Below are positions 1 to 6,877 of a DNA stretch of 18,969 nt, piece by piece. Each line of letters begins with the position of its first letter. The first letter of the stretch is position 1. The notes under the pieces are model-generated. The model was not told the DNA's origin. It saw only the letters and a list, made by a program, of their open reading frames with translations, and did no database searches. The stretch is taken from the NCBI GenBank assembly GCA_027318525.1, contig DAHVPA010000010.1:1-18969 (forward strand). The letters are read 5' to 3'. Origin of the DNA: Candidatus Cloacimonadota bacterium (GTDB lineage Bacteria; Cloacimonadota; Cloacimonadia; Cloacimonadales; Cloacimonadaceae). Position numbers and translations under genes: made by a program.

Positions 1-649
1 ATTGGGCATTGACATTGAAAGTGGCGATAATGCGGTGGTCGGCATCAAAGAATTCCATCTTCTCAGAACGTATGTGCAGGGTATCTTTGGCTTCAGACCA
101 GAGCTGAGGCTTATCAGTCAGATATCCGTAACCCTTCTTTCTATCCCAAAAGGCATAGTTGCATCTCGCCCTGACTTTTTCAGACTGGCTAAAGGCAGAA
201 ACCTTGCCGGCAGCAATGACTATATCATTCATACGATCATAAGTTCCGCTGTCGCAGGTAAAACGGTTAAACACACTGCCTTTGTCCTTCTCCTCCGTTA
301 TCACGACATTGCCAATCAAATCAAGCTTATTAGGAAGGCGGTAATAGGCAATGCTATCGGCAGTGACTCTCAAAGTATCGTTGCTGACACGCACCGTTCC
401 CATTAGACGTGCAATCTTTTGTGTGTCGAAGATAAGAGCGCGGTTGCTGAAAAACTCCGTCTTGCCGTAAAAGAAATGGACGTTACCGAAGAGCTCAAGG
501 ATGTTTTCCTGATTTACAGTGGTGAGAAAGAGCTTGTCGGAATGGATAAGACGGAACTTATCAGTCGGTTGCTGAGGCTGGGTTTTGGCACTCCGGAGGC
601 AAATCACGGAAAAGAGAAGTATAGCCAAGAGTAAAGTTTTGCGCATCAT
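1..649 (-). CDS. LptA/OstA-like LPS transport protein, C-terminus outside window
   Basis: An open minus-strand frame starts at ATG 649 (a second ATG follows at 646) and runs off the left edge after 216 codons without a stop. It begins with a typical signal peptide: MMRK, a hydrophobic stretch, then a polar QPQQ region. The rest is short beta-strand-like segments of the OstA type, such as LELFGNVHFFYG, LMGTVRVSNDTLRVTADS and LDLIGNVVITEE. These are spaced like the stacked jelly-roll strands of LptA, LptC and the LptD N-domain, which form the periplasmic bridge carrying LPS to the outer membrane. The start lies 1 nt beyond the stop of the LptC-like gene, so the two are co-translated. It is already longer than a typical LptA of about 185 residues, so it is probably a longer OstA-family protein. 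What follows downstream is not visible. Confidence 0.8.
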   Translation of the reverse strand, partial: MMRKTLLLAILLFSVICLRSAKTQPQQPTDKFRLIHSDKLFLTTVNQENILELFGNVHFFYGKTEFFSNRALIFDTQKIARLMGTVRVSNDTLRVTADSIAYYRLPNKLDLIGNVVITEEKDKGSVFNRFTCDSGTYDRMNDIVIAAGKVSAFSQSEKVRARCNYAFWDRKKGYGYLTDKPQLWSEAKDTLHIRSEKMEFFDADHRIIATFNVNAQ

Positions 650-650
650 C

Positions 651-1199
651 TTACCAGTCAATCTCATCCTGGGTGATGGTTCCTTCGGCAGAGACAGCAT
701 TCAGCTCTACAAAGCTGAGGGCAGAATTAGTTCGAAGATTGTCACCCTGCAGGACGTCGCCATTACGGATGAGGAGGACTTTTTCCGGGGTATAAATCTC
801 ATCCACGTTCCTGTCCCAGTTGATAAGCTTGGATTTGATTGTGCCATTGGGCGTCTGGAAAACTACATTGCCCCGAGCCTGGACCAGATTGCGGGCTTCA
901 TCCACAAATGTGGTATCGGCTGTAATGGTATTTATGATACGTTTTTTAATGTCATAAGTAGTGATTTTCACCTTCCAGGCATTTAGCCTTCTGGTTTCAT
1001 AGAATCTTTCAATCCGACTTGCAGTGAGCAGGTAGTCTATCTTGTTATCCTTATATTCATAGATGCTGACGTTTTCACTGGTTTCATCCGGCAGACTACG
1101 GTTAAGCGCAGGACTGGTTTGATCCAGGACACTTTGCTTGCAGGCAGAAAGAAACAGCATGCAAACAAAGAAAATTAAATAAGTGAGTTTCTTAAGCAT
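651..1199 (-). CDS. lptC: LPS export periplasmic protein LptC, predicted lipoprotein
   Basis: 182 residues. The N-terminus is a lipoprotein signal, MLKK plus a hydrophobic core ending in the lipobox LSAC with Cys20, so the mature protein is probably lipid-anchored rather than held by an uncleaved helix as in E. coli LptC. The body has the LptC/OstA pattern: an Ile-Asp-Tyr-Leu-Leu-Thr-Ala segment near residue 55, a strand VKITTYD, then NTITADTTFVDEARNLVQARGNVVFQT, the usual acquire-and-hand-over beta-jelly-roll signature. In the known pathway LptC receives LPS from the LptBFG ABC transporter and passes it to LptA. It lies between kdsC (5-nt gap) and the OstA-like gene (1-nt gap), the same kdsC-lptC-lptA order as in proteobacteria. 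Function assignment is firm at family level; the lipid anchor is a prediction from the lipobox. Confidence 0.85.
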   Translation of the reverse strand: MLKKLTYLIFFVCMLFLSACKQSVLDQTSPALNRSLPDETSENVSIYEYKDNKIDYLLTASRIERFYETRRLNAWKVKITTYDIKKRIINTITADTTFVDEARNLVQARGNVVFQTPNGTIKSKLINWDRNVDEIYTPEKVLLIRNGDVLQGDNLRTNSALSFVELNAVSAEGTITQDEIDW

Positions 1200-1204
1200 A
1201 ATGT

Positions 1205-1780
1205 TCAGACAATTGAGATATCGGAGAGATAGGCTCTCACAGCTTGTTCAAATCTGTGTTGACAATAGAGGATATGGTCTATGCACTCACGGACTGCACC
1301 GCGTCCAGCCTGCAAGGTTGTAACAACATCAGCCAGATGCCTTATTTCTTGGCAGGCGTCAACAGGACAAAAGGATACAGCTGCTGCCTGCATGCATGGA
1401 ATGTCATTCCAGTCATCACCCATATAAGCAACCTGATTCCAGCTCAAGCCCAGTTTCGCAAGGAGTTTATTAGCTTTTTCCAGCTTGTGCTGAACACCCT
1501 GATACAGATGTTTAATCTTCAGGTCCTTACAGCGCTTGGAAAGAGCCAGGGAAGACCTGCCGGTAATAACAGCGGGTGTGATTCCGGCATAGTGCAACAG
1601 AGTGAATCCCATGCCGTCGTGAGCATTAAAGTTCTTGGTATCGGCAACACAGAGAGTGTCATAGTTACCATAAACAATTCTTCCATCAGTCAGAACTCCG
1701 TCACAATCAAAGATGACAAGCTTAATCTGATTCCAGTCAACAGGCGGTTTGAAAGGTTTTTCCAGTTTGAGATAATCCAT
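1205..1780 (-). CDS. kdsC: 3-deoxy-D-manno-octulosonate 8-phosphate phosphatase (KDO 8-P phosphatase)
   Basis: 191 residues, close to the usual 170-190 for KdsC, a capless C0-type HAD phosphatase that removes phosphate from Kdo-8-P in the cytoplasm and normally works as a tetramer. HAD motif I is FDCDGVLTDG (nucleophile Asp25, acid/base Asp27). Motif II is TGRSS with the Ser/Thr near residue 76. A lysine-rich segment (HKLEKANKLL, residues 98-107) supplies the motif III Lys, and motif IV is MGDDWND with metal-binding Asp122/Asp123. The start is 1 nt beyond the kdsA stop, so translation is probably coupled. The short loop between motifs I and II, with no large cap domain, fits KdsC rather than other HADs. 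The C-terminal tail after residue 175 is not conserved in a way I recognise. Confidence 0.93.
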   Translation of the reverse strand: MDYLKLEKPFKPPVDWNQIKLVIFDCDGVLTDGRIVYGNYDTLCVADTKNFNAHDGMGFTLLHYAGITPAVITGRSSLALSKRCKDLKIKHLYQGVQHKLEKANKLLAKLGLSWNQVAYMGDDWNDIPCMQAAAVSFCPVDACQEIRHLADVVTTLQAGRGAVRECIDHILYCQHRFEQAVRAYLSDISIV

Positions 1781-1781
1781 T

Positions 1782-2591
1782 TTACAGCACCGCCTGGCTT
1801 ACCCTGATGCAGCTTTCGAGAAGAGCCGGAAGCTGATTGAGGGGCAGCATACTGGCAGAGTCGCTCAAAGCATCCTGCGGATTGGGATGGGTTTCGATAA
1901 ATAAACCTGAGACGCATCCGGTGGCAAGAGCAGCCTGAGCCATGACTTGAGCATATTCAGGAGATCCGCCAGAAGTGTTGCCCTGAGAGGGTTTTTGCAA
2001 ACTGTGAGTAACGTCAAACACGACAGGATAACCAATCTCATGCATGATACTGAAAGCTCTGAAATCAACCACCAGATTGTGGTAGCCAAAGCTGGTGCCA
2101 CGTTCAGTAAGCATGATTTGAGAATTACCTCTATCCACGGCTTTCAAAGCAGCGGATTGCATATCCTCAGGTGCCATGAACTGCCCTTTTTTCAGGTTAA
2201 CGATAAGTCCGGAATCGGCAGCTGCCTGGATCAATACAGTCTGACGGCAAAGGAAAGCCGGAATCTGGATAATATCTGCCACATCAGCAACCTGAGCCAC
2301 TTCATGTGATTCGTGGACGTCAGTCAAAATCGGCAGACCGAATTCCTTTTTTATCTTTTGCAGTATCTTCAGTCCTTGTTCGAGACCCGGTCCCTGATAA
2401 GATTTATTATTGGTGCGGTTAGCTTTCAGGAAAGAGGATTTGAAGACGAAGTCCAGCTTGAGCCGGGTTGTCAGGTTTTGCAGAGTCTCTGCTGTTTTGA
2501 GCATGAGTGATTCAGTTTCAATCACGCATGGGCCGGCAATCAGGAAAAATGGTTTGCTCTTTTGCAGCTTTGAATATAAATTCGTGTTCAT
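1782..2591 (-). CDS. kdsA: 3-deoxy-8-phosphooctulonate synthase (KDO-8-P synthase)
   Basis: 269 residues, normal for the family. It condenses phosphoenolpyruvate with D-arabinose 5-phosphate to give Kdo-8-P, the first committed step of the Kdo branch of LPS synthesis. Visible motifs: IAGPCVIE (residues 18-25), FKSSFLKANRT, TDVHE, DIIQIPAFLCRQT, NLKKGQFMAPEDM, ERGTSFGYHNLVVDFR, FDVTHSLQKP and LFIETHPNPQDALSDSAS. Cys22 in the GPC motif is the metal ligand of the metal-dependent KdsA class (Aquifex type); E. coli-type enzymes have Asn there. This copy should therefore need a divalent metal. The ATG is preceded by AAAGGA at unusually short distance (1-2 nt), a weak ribosome site, but no better start exists before the AGPC strand. 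It lies 37 nt downstream of metK with no terminator between them. Confidence 0.95.
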   Translation of the reverse strand: MNTNLYSKLQKSKPFFLIAGPCVIETESLMLKTAETLQNLTTRLKLDFVFKSSFLKANRTNNKSYQGPGLEQGLKILQKIKKEFGLPILTDVHESHEVAQVADVADIIQIPAFLCRQTVLIQAAADSGLIVNLKKGQFMAPEDMQSAALKAVDRGNSQIMLTERGTSFGYHNLVVDFRAFSIMHEIGYPVVFDVTHSLQKPSQGNTSGGSPEYAQVMAQAALATGCVSGLFIETHPNPQDALSDSASMLPLNQLPALLESCIRVSQAVL

Positions 2592-2628
2592 GTCCTTTGT
2601 TGACCTGCTTTGTTAGAATCTGCGCAGC

Positions 2629-3813
2629 TTAAAACTTGATTGTCTTAACTTTTTCCCAGCTCATGTCAAGGTTGAGTCTGCCGAAATGTCCGTAGGCAGC
2701 AGTCTGCTTGTAGATGGGCTTGCGCAAATCTAAATAGTCAATTATTCCTTTTACTGTCAAGTCAAAGTTCTTTTCTATGAGGCTTTGAATTTTTGCATCA
2801 GAGTGTTTGCCGCTGCCAAAGGTATCAATCATCAATGAGATAGGACTGCTTTGACCAATGACAAAGCTGAACTGAATCAGGCATTCGTCAGCGAGATTGG
2901 AAGCAACCACACTTTTGGCGATGTGACGTGCCATGTAGGCAGCACTGCGGTCAACTTTGGTGGCGTCTTTTCCGGAAAAAGCTCCACCTCCATGCTGAGC
3001 CCATCCGCCATAGGTATCTACAATAATCTTTCTTCCTGTAAGTCCGGTATCGTTGGCAGGACCTCCATCTGTCCACTTTCCAAGTGGATTGATCTGGATA
3101 TCGCATTTCTTTACGTCAAACTGATGAATGCTCTCCTGTTCAATCTCTGCAATGGATGGCATCACAACAAGCTGCCGAATAGAATCCTGGAGGCTTTTGA
3201 ATTGCTTGTCAGACATTTTCTGATGATGAGTGGATATAACTATGGTCTGTAAATCAACCGGAAGACGGTTTTGAAACCTGAAGCTGACCTGTGATTTGGC
3301 GTCTGGCATCAGTTCGGGCAGAGTTCCGTTCTTGCGGACTTCTGCCAATTTCTGCAGTAATTTATGCGCCATGGCAATGGGAATAGGCATATAGTGCTGA
3401 GTCTGATTGCAGGCGTAACCAAACATCAATCCCTGGTCTCCGGCGCCGATTTCTTTCATCTCGCCAATCTTTCTCAGGGCACCTTCCTGTTGGTGCATCA
3501 GATTAAGGATTTTGCATTTATGGTCAAATCCCTGTCCAGGAACAGAATAACCTATTTCTTTAATTGTTCGGCGGGCAATTTTGTTGATGTCCGCTTCATG
3601 CCTGGAAGTGATTTCTCCTGCTATGATAAGTCTATCAGTCGTGGCAAGACATTCGCAGGCAACTCTTGATTTTGGATCGTGGGCAAGGAACTCATCCAGG
3701 ACTGCGTCTGAAATCTGGTCGCAGACTTTATCGGGGTGACCTTCGGATACGGATTCTGAAGTAAAAACAAAGCTGTTTTTGGTCTTATCTTCCATCGGGT
3801 GTAAAGCTGTCAT
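2629..3813 (-). CDS. metK: S-adenosylmethionine synthetase (methionine adenosyltransferase)
   Basis: 394 residues, standard length. Makes SAM from methionine and ATP in the cytoplasm. The ATP/Mg site motif SEGHPDKVCDQISDAVLD is near residues 20-37. The GAGDQGLMFGYA hexapeptide-type motif, the flexible active-site loop region and the C-terminal GGGAFSGKDATKVDRSAAYMAR phosphate-binding loop are all present and look intact. The start at 3813 is supported by AAGGAG with about 7 nt spacing. It is the first gene after a structured leader (3836-3917) that I read as a SAM-II-like riboswitch plus terminator. That fits end-product control, since SAM is the product of this enzyme. Downstream, kdsA follows after 37 nt, so the Kdo/Lpt genes may share its transcript. 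Confidence 0.97.
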   Translation of the reverse strand: MTALHPMEDKTKNSFVFTSESVSEGHPDKVCDQISDAVLDEFLAHDPKSRVACECLATTDRLIIAGEITSRHEADINKIARRTIKEIGYSVPGQGFDHKCKILNLMHQQEGALRKIGEMKEIGAGDQGLMFGYACNQTQHYMPIPIAMAHKLLQKLAEVRKNGTLPELMPDAKSQVSFRFQNRLPVDLQTIVISTHHQKMSDKQFKSLQDSIRQLVVMPSIAEIEQESIHQFDVKKCDIQINPLGKWTDGGPANDTGLTGRKIIVDTYGGWAQHGGGAFSGKDATKVDRSAAYMARHIAKSVVASNLADECLIQFSFVIGQSSPISLMIDTFGSGKHSDAKIQSLIEKNFDLTVKGIIDYLDLRKPIYKQTAAYGHFGRLNLDMSWEKVKTIKF

Positions 3814-3835
3814 ATTTCAACTCCTTATTTTAAAT

Positions 3836-3864
3836 AAAAAAAGCCGGTGCTAAAACCGGCTTCT
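3836..3864 (-). terminator. Intrinsic terminator acting as the riboswitch expression platform, with overlapping antiterminator
   Basis: On the minus strand, AAGCCGGU (3862-3855) pairs perfectly with ACCGGCUU (3848-3841) around a 6-nt loop, with a run of seven U from 3842 to 3836. This is a strong rho-independent terminator placed only 22 nt before the metK start. The loop and start of the 3' arm, GUUUUAGCAC (3856-3847), can instead pair over 10 bp with GUGCUAAAGU (3883-3874), which is the GCUAAA strand of the upstream pseudoknot. The two folds exclude each other. When the aptamer holds GCUAAA the terminator is free to form; when it does not, the antiterminator can form. It also lies downstream of tRNA-Lys and could end that transcript. 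Confidence 0.85.
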
Positions 3865-3871
3865 AAACAAA

Positions 3872-3917
3872 GCACTTTAGCACATTTTTCAGGCGGAGCA
3901 AAGAGCAAATTACCGCC
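3872..3917 (-). promoter_or_regulatory. SAM-II-like riboswitch aptamer in the metK leader
   Basis: Read on the minus strand. A 5-bp stem P1 (GGCGG 3917-3913 with CCGCC 3896-3892) closes a 16-nt loop that begins UAAUUUG, followed by an A-rich linker and the box GCUAAA (3881-3876). The loop segment GCUCUUUGC (3906-3898) pairs with GCUAAAGUGC (3881-3872): G-C, C-G, one U-U, C-G, three U-A, one bulged U, then G-C and C-G. This makes an H-type pseudoknot. The layout (one stem, a UGAUUU-like start of loop 1, an A-rich loop 3 and a GCUAAA pseudoknot strand with an unpaired U) matches what I know of SAM-II/SAM-V aptamers. Its place directly upstream of metK agrees. The pairings are seen in the sequence; ligand identity is inference, since I could not run a covariance model. 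Confidence 0.75.
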
Positions 3918-3979
3918 ATATACCTTGTTTCCTTAATGCAATGTCAAACGTCTGCATTTTATGGAAACCACTTTATTTC

Positions 3980-4055
3980 TGGTACATCTTCGGGGACTCG
4001 AACCCCGGACCCACTGATTAAGAGTCAGTTGCTCTACCAGCTGAGCTAAAGATGC
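3980..4055 (-). tRNA. tRNA-Lys (anticodon CUU)
   Basis: 76-nt cloverleaf on the minus strand with the 3' CCA encoded (3982-3980). Acceptor stem GCATCTT pairs with AAGATGT, making position 1-72 a G-U wobble. The D arm is GCTC/GAGC. The anticodon stem is ACTGA/TCAGT with loop CTCTTAA, giving anticodon CTT for lysine codon AAG. The T arm is CCGGGG TTCGAGT CCCCGA-like with the invariant TTCGA. It is transcribed toward metK; the 60 nt between its end and the aptamer hold no convincing promoter, so tRNA and metK leader may be co-transcribed. Confidence 0.97.
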
Positions 4056-4067
4056 CTATCTGTTAGT

Positions 4068-4096
4068 CTATTTTCCAGACTGCCTGATTCTGTCAA
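4068..4096 (-). promoter_or_regulatory. Possible promoter for tRNA-Lys
   Basis: Minus strand: a perfect TTGACA (4096-4091) lies 35 nt upstream of the tRNA 5' end. A weak -10 such as AAATAG (4073-4068, 17-nt spacer) follows. The -35 match and position are good and the -10 is poor, so this is a candidate only. Confidence 0.4.
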
Positions 4097-4295
4097 GACC
4101 AATATGTTTTAACTTAAGTAAGCTTATTCAGGTGCATAAATGCCACCCTGGATCCTCCTGGGGTCCTCCTGGGCTAAGCCCAAGTGGATGCCGCGAGGAT
4201 GTCAGGTCAGCATAATGAAAGACATCTCAAAGTAAGGGAATGAAGAAAGTATGCTATCTATCTATCTATCTATAGTAATCATGGATAAAACCGCT
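4097..4295. other. Gene-free stretch between hflX and tRNA-Lys with small dyads
   Basis: No credible coding frame. The segment holds several small symmetric pieces: an imperfect palindrome GGTGCATAAATGCCACC at 4131-4147, two copies of TCCTCCTGG 11 bp apart (4153-4161 and 4164-4172), a perfect 6-bp dyad TGGGCTAAGCCCA at 4170-4182, and GATGTC/GACATC arms near 4199 and 4222. A CTAT run follows at 4254-4273. None has a T-run, so I do not call a terminator for hflX here. Confidence 0.5.
4254..4273. repeat. Tetranucleotide microsatellite, (CTAT)5
   Basis: Five perfect tandem CTAT units, 22 bp downstream of the hflX stop codon. It is outside coding sequence on both strands, so copy-number change would not shift a reading frame. 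Confidence 0.9.
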
Positions 4296-5624
4296 TCAGA
4301 CTATGAATTTTTCAATCTGATATCTATCCTCACCACTGATAACTACAGAAAGGCTGATGCCGCTATCCTGATATTCCTCGCTGATAATCTTTGCCTTTTC
4401 ATGCAGCCAGGAGAGTAACCGGGCTTCCGTATAAGGCAGAAATATATTCAGGCTCAGTGCCTGAAACAGCATCTGGTCGATTCTTTGCCTCATCAAATCC
4501 AGATTTTCCTGCTTCAAAGCTGAAACAAACACAGCGTCAGGATGAAGCTTGCGCGCAATATCAAGCTGAGAACTGATAGCCTGATCAGTCTTGTTCATAA
4601 TCAGGAGCTGGGAAATCTTGGCAGCGTCAATTTCCTCAAGGACTTTATCGACCTGTTCAATGTAGTCCTGAAAGTGTTCATCAGAACAATCGACAACGTG
4701 CAATAGCAGGTCTGCATCCTCCACTTCCATCAGAGTCGCCTTAAAAGATGCCACCAGATGATGCGGAAGATTGGAGATAAAACCTACGGTGTCAGAGATG
4801 ACGACGTTGCCGCCAAAATCCATTTTCAACTGCCGTGTGGTTGAATCAAGTGTGGCAAAAAGTTTGTCTTCAACCAGCACTCCGGCATCGGTCAAAGCAT
4901 TGAAGAGTGTTGATTTGCCGGCATTGGTATAACCGACCAGACAGATCTTTTTAATCTTTTCCCGCTGTTTGCGCTGAGTAATCTTCTGTTTGATAATGCT
5001 GGAAAGGGTGTGATTGATTCGGGTAATGTCTCGCTTGATGATGCGTCTGTCAATTTCAATCTGTTTTTCTCCCATGCCGCGAGTGGCTGAACCACCGCTG
5101 GAGCGGACGCTGCCTCTCTCTTTATCAAAATGTCCCCAAAGTTTCTTCAGTCTGGGCAGTTGATATTCAAGTTCAGCCAGTTTGACCTGCAGCTTGGCTT
5201 CCCGGGTTTTGGCATGATTGTGAAAGATACTGAGGATTACTTCGGTGCGGTCTATCACCCGTATCTCAAAATCACGCTCAATATTGCGTGCCTGCATGGG
5301 AGAAAGCTCTTCATTGACTATCAGAAGGTTTGCGCCTGCCTGCAGCATCTTCTGGTGAATATCTTCCAGCCAGCCCTTACCGAAATACGTGCCTTTTTCC
5401 TGTTTGTTTCTACGCTGGAAGTATTTTCCCAAAACATCTATATTGGCTGTTTCAGCCAGTCGTTCCAATTCACTGAGTGAAGCTTCCAAAGCTTCAGGTT
5501 TATCGGCTTGAGAGCCTAAAGCAGCTAAGAATGCAGTAGATTCATCAGAAGCAAGTGGTTCCCAATCATCTATTTGTGTTTCAAGTTCGAGGTCATCGAA
5601 TATATCATAATCATTATGGTTCAT
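4296..5624 (-). CDS. hflX: Ribosome-associated GTPase HflX
   Basis: 442 residues. HflX binds the 50S subunit and can split stalled or heat-damaged ribosomes. The N-terminal HflX domain (about residues 45-190) includes FGKGWLEDI and the Arg/Gly-rich linker GGSATRGMGEKQIEIDRR (177-194), the family hallmark. The GTPase domain has G1 GYTNAGKST (231-239), G3 DTVGF (278-282), the HflX-specific stretch ISNLPHHLVASFKATL just after it, G4 NKTD (344-347) and G5 SALK (368-371). An acidic N-terminal extension of about 40 residues is present. The start at 5624 has AAAAGGAG about 7 nt upstream. It stands between a 116-nt gap (after the ECF S gene) and tRNA-Lys, so it could be the last gene of the long upstream operon or have its own promoter. 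Confidence 0.96.
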   Translation of the reverse strand: MNHNDYDIFDDLELETQIDDWEPLASDESTAFLAALGSQADKPEALEASLSELERLAETANIDVLGKYFQRRNKQEKGTYFGKGWLEDIHQKMLQAGANLLIVNEELSPMQARNIERDFEIRVIDRTEVILSIFHNHAKTREAKLQVKLAELEYQLPRLKKLWGHFDKERGSVRSSGGSATRGMGEKQIEIDRRIIKRDITRINHTLSSIIKQKITQRKQREKIKKICLVGYTNAGKSTLFNALTDAGVLVEDKLFATLDSTTRQLKMDFGGNVVISDTVGFISNLPHHLVASFKATLMEVEDADLLLHVVDCSDEHFQDYIEQVDKVLEEIDAAKISQLLIMNKTDQAISSQLDIARKLHPDAVFVSALKQENLDLMRQRIDQMLFQALSLNIFLPYTEARLLSWLHEKAKIISEEYQDSGISLSVVISGEDRYQIEKFIV

Positions 5625-5635
5625 ATAAACTCCTT

Positions 5636-5668
5636 TTATATGTATAGAGACAACTTTGTACCGTTTAA
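5636..5668 (-). promoter_or_regulatory. Weak candidate promoter and RBS for hflX
   Basis: Minus strand: TATACA at 5646-5641 resembles a -10 element, with TTAAAC 16 nt upstream as a poor -35. The AAGGAG ribosome site follows at about 5636-5631. The leader would be very short. This is suggestive only, based on position and a 5/6 match at -10. Confidence 0.25.
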
Positions 5669-5740
5669 GATCTGCTCAGGAGTTTATTTTTTCATTTCAA
5701 TTCACCTCTAAAGAATTCAAAATTTGTGAGTCATGATTTG

Positions 5741-6220
5741 TCAACCAGTTTTCCCGGAAGAGGCTGAGTATGCTTTGTGAAGAAGTATTCCACCAAAGTA
5801 ACCAATCCCGGCTTGGAGAAGATTTGCCGGAAGCTCAGTTATAGCTCCGCCAATACCTTTTTGGGGCATAAAGATTTCTCCAACGAAGTATATTGCTGCC
5901 ATTAGCATGACTCCCAACAATGGAAAAAGGTAAAATAGCAAGCCTTTCCGGTTTTTTGCCAATCCGGTCAGCAGCCCTTCCAAACCTTTGGCAATTAGTG
6001 TCAAAGGCGCAAAAAAAGCATATCCCCCAGTGATATCAGCCAAAGCAGAACCGATTCCTCCGGCTAAAGCGCCACCCTTGGTGCCAAGTAAAAGTCCGGA
6101 AAAAACAACAGCTACATCACCCAGATTAAATACTCCGCCACTGGCTGGAATAGGTATCCAGATAAATCGAGAGATAATTAGGATTGCTACAGCCAAGCCA
6201 ACGGTATAATACCATTTCAT
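5741..6220 (-). CDS. ECF transporter S component (substrate-binding membrane subunit)
   Basis: 159 residues with about five hydrophobic segments. The stretch from residue 28 to 70 (GGVFNLGDVAVVFSGLLLGTKGGALAGGIGSALADI) is the typical ECF S-component core: a conserved N-L-G-D at the end of helix 1 and a Gly/Ala-rich GxxxG region feeding into ADITGGYAFFAPLTLIAKGLEG. Such subunits bind a vitamin or nucleobase-like substrate with high affinity and pair with EcfT and two EcfA ATPases in the inner membrane. The class resembles the HmpT/PanT/ThiT-like group, but the substrate cannot be told from sequence alone. AAGGTGG upstream supports the start. It is the last gene of the ECF cluster, 28 nt after the EcfT-like gene, which identifies the partners. 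Confidence 0.82.
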   Translation of the reverse strand: MKWYYTVGLAVAILIISRFIWIPIPASGGVFNLGDVAVVFSGLLLGTKGGALAGGIGSALADITGGYAFFAPLTLIAKGLEGLLTGLAKNRKGLLFYLFPLLGVMLMAAIYFVGEIFMPQKGIGGAITELPANLLQAGIGYFGGILLHKAYSASSGKTG

Positions 6221-6248
6221 TTAATATACCACCTTTTCATAACAACAA

Positions 6249-6875
6249 TCATTTAAAACAGTGTTTGATGCGGTTGTCAATCATTTCTCCCTTTAACCTT
6301 GATTCTCTGATTAGCAGACAAAGAATAGAATAGGTCAATTGAAGTTTGAGAGCAAGATACTGCTTTGGTTTTAGTTTTACTACCTGATATTCAGGGATGA
6401 TGTGAAGATGCATTTCGAGATTTTCCAGACTATTAACAGCATGGTTAAACAGTGCTCTGCCTAAAAGCAGATATTTTTTTGAATGAATCCTGAAAGGTAA
6501 TGATATTACATCTTCCAGAGTGATGAAGGAAAGGGCAAACTGGAAAAACAGCAGTGTGCTGATAAAAAGAAGGCAGCGGTTTAATCCATATAAGAGCCAG
6601 GACACGATAGCGCTGTTTCCTGTAAGCTTCATGGGAATTTCAAAGCCAAGTGCGCCAATCAGCAGGTAAATAATAAGCATGGATAAGGTAAAAGGCAGAA
6701 ACAACTTTAGCTCAATCCATAGTTTCTTAATACCATACCTAACCACTATCAGAAAAGAAGACAAAGCCAACAAGCCTAGCTGCCAGAGTAAAGCATTAAC
6801 TTTGTAGATGCTACTGATCCAGATAAACAAGCCGAGGCTAAGTAAAATGGCAATTATCTTAGTGATAGGTTTCAT
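6249..6875 (-). CDS. EcfT-like transmembrane (energy-coupling) component
   Basis: 208 residues. Hydrophobic segments at about 8-28, 30-48, 58-80 and 88-112 are followed by a charged helical C-terminal region. The end, RESRLKGEMIDNRIKHC, resembles the coupling helix of EcfT/CbiQ proteins, where an Ala-Arg-Gly type motif docks onto the ATPases. Here the motif is degenerate (RLKG, then DNRI). In ECF transporters this subunit links two ATPases to the S component. The gene begins 2 nt after the small Walker-A ATPase and precedes the S component, the expected order A-A-T-S. Its ribosome site is weak (TGGA), so it may depend on translational coupling. Divergent for the family; assignment leans on context plus topology. 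Confidence 0.65.
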   Translation of the reverse strand: MKPITKIIAILLSLGLFIWISSIYKVNALLWQLGLLALSSFLIVVRYGIKKLWIELKLFLPFTLSMLIIYLLIGALGFEIPMKLTGNSAIVSWLLYGLNRCLLFISTLLFFQFALSFITLEDVISLPFRIHSKKYLLLGRALFNHAVNSLENLEMHLHIIPEYQVVKLKPKQYLALKLQLTYSILCLLIRESRLKGEMIDNRIKHCFK

Positions 6876-6877
6876 TA

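Noticed and set aside
1244..1807. 187-codon plus-strand open frame opposite kdsC
   Set aside because: It lies wholly over kdsC and its edge with kdsA, has no family motifs and no ribosome site; it is a shadow of real coding sequence.
3942..3947. Perfect TTGACA (minus strand) as the metK promoter
   Set aside because: At normal spacing the -10 would be GGTATA or TATATG, overlapping stem P1 of the aptamer, and transcription would begin inside it.
5684..5709. Minimal frame ATG AAA AAA TAA with a good ribosome site (minus strand) upstream of hflX
   Set aside because: Two sense codons after the start are too few to support a gene. It could be a leader or a remnant of a lost gene, but nothing else backs this.
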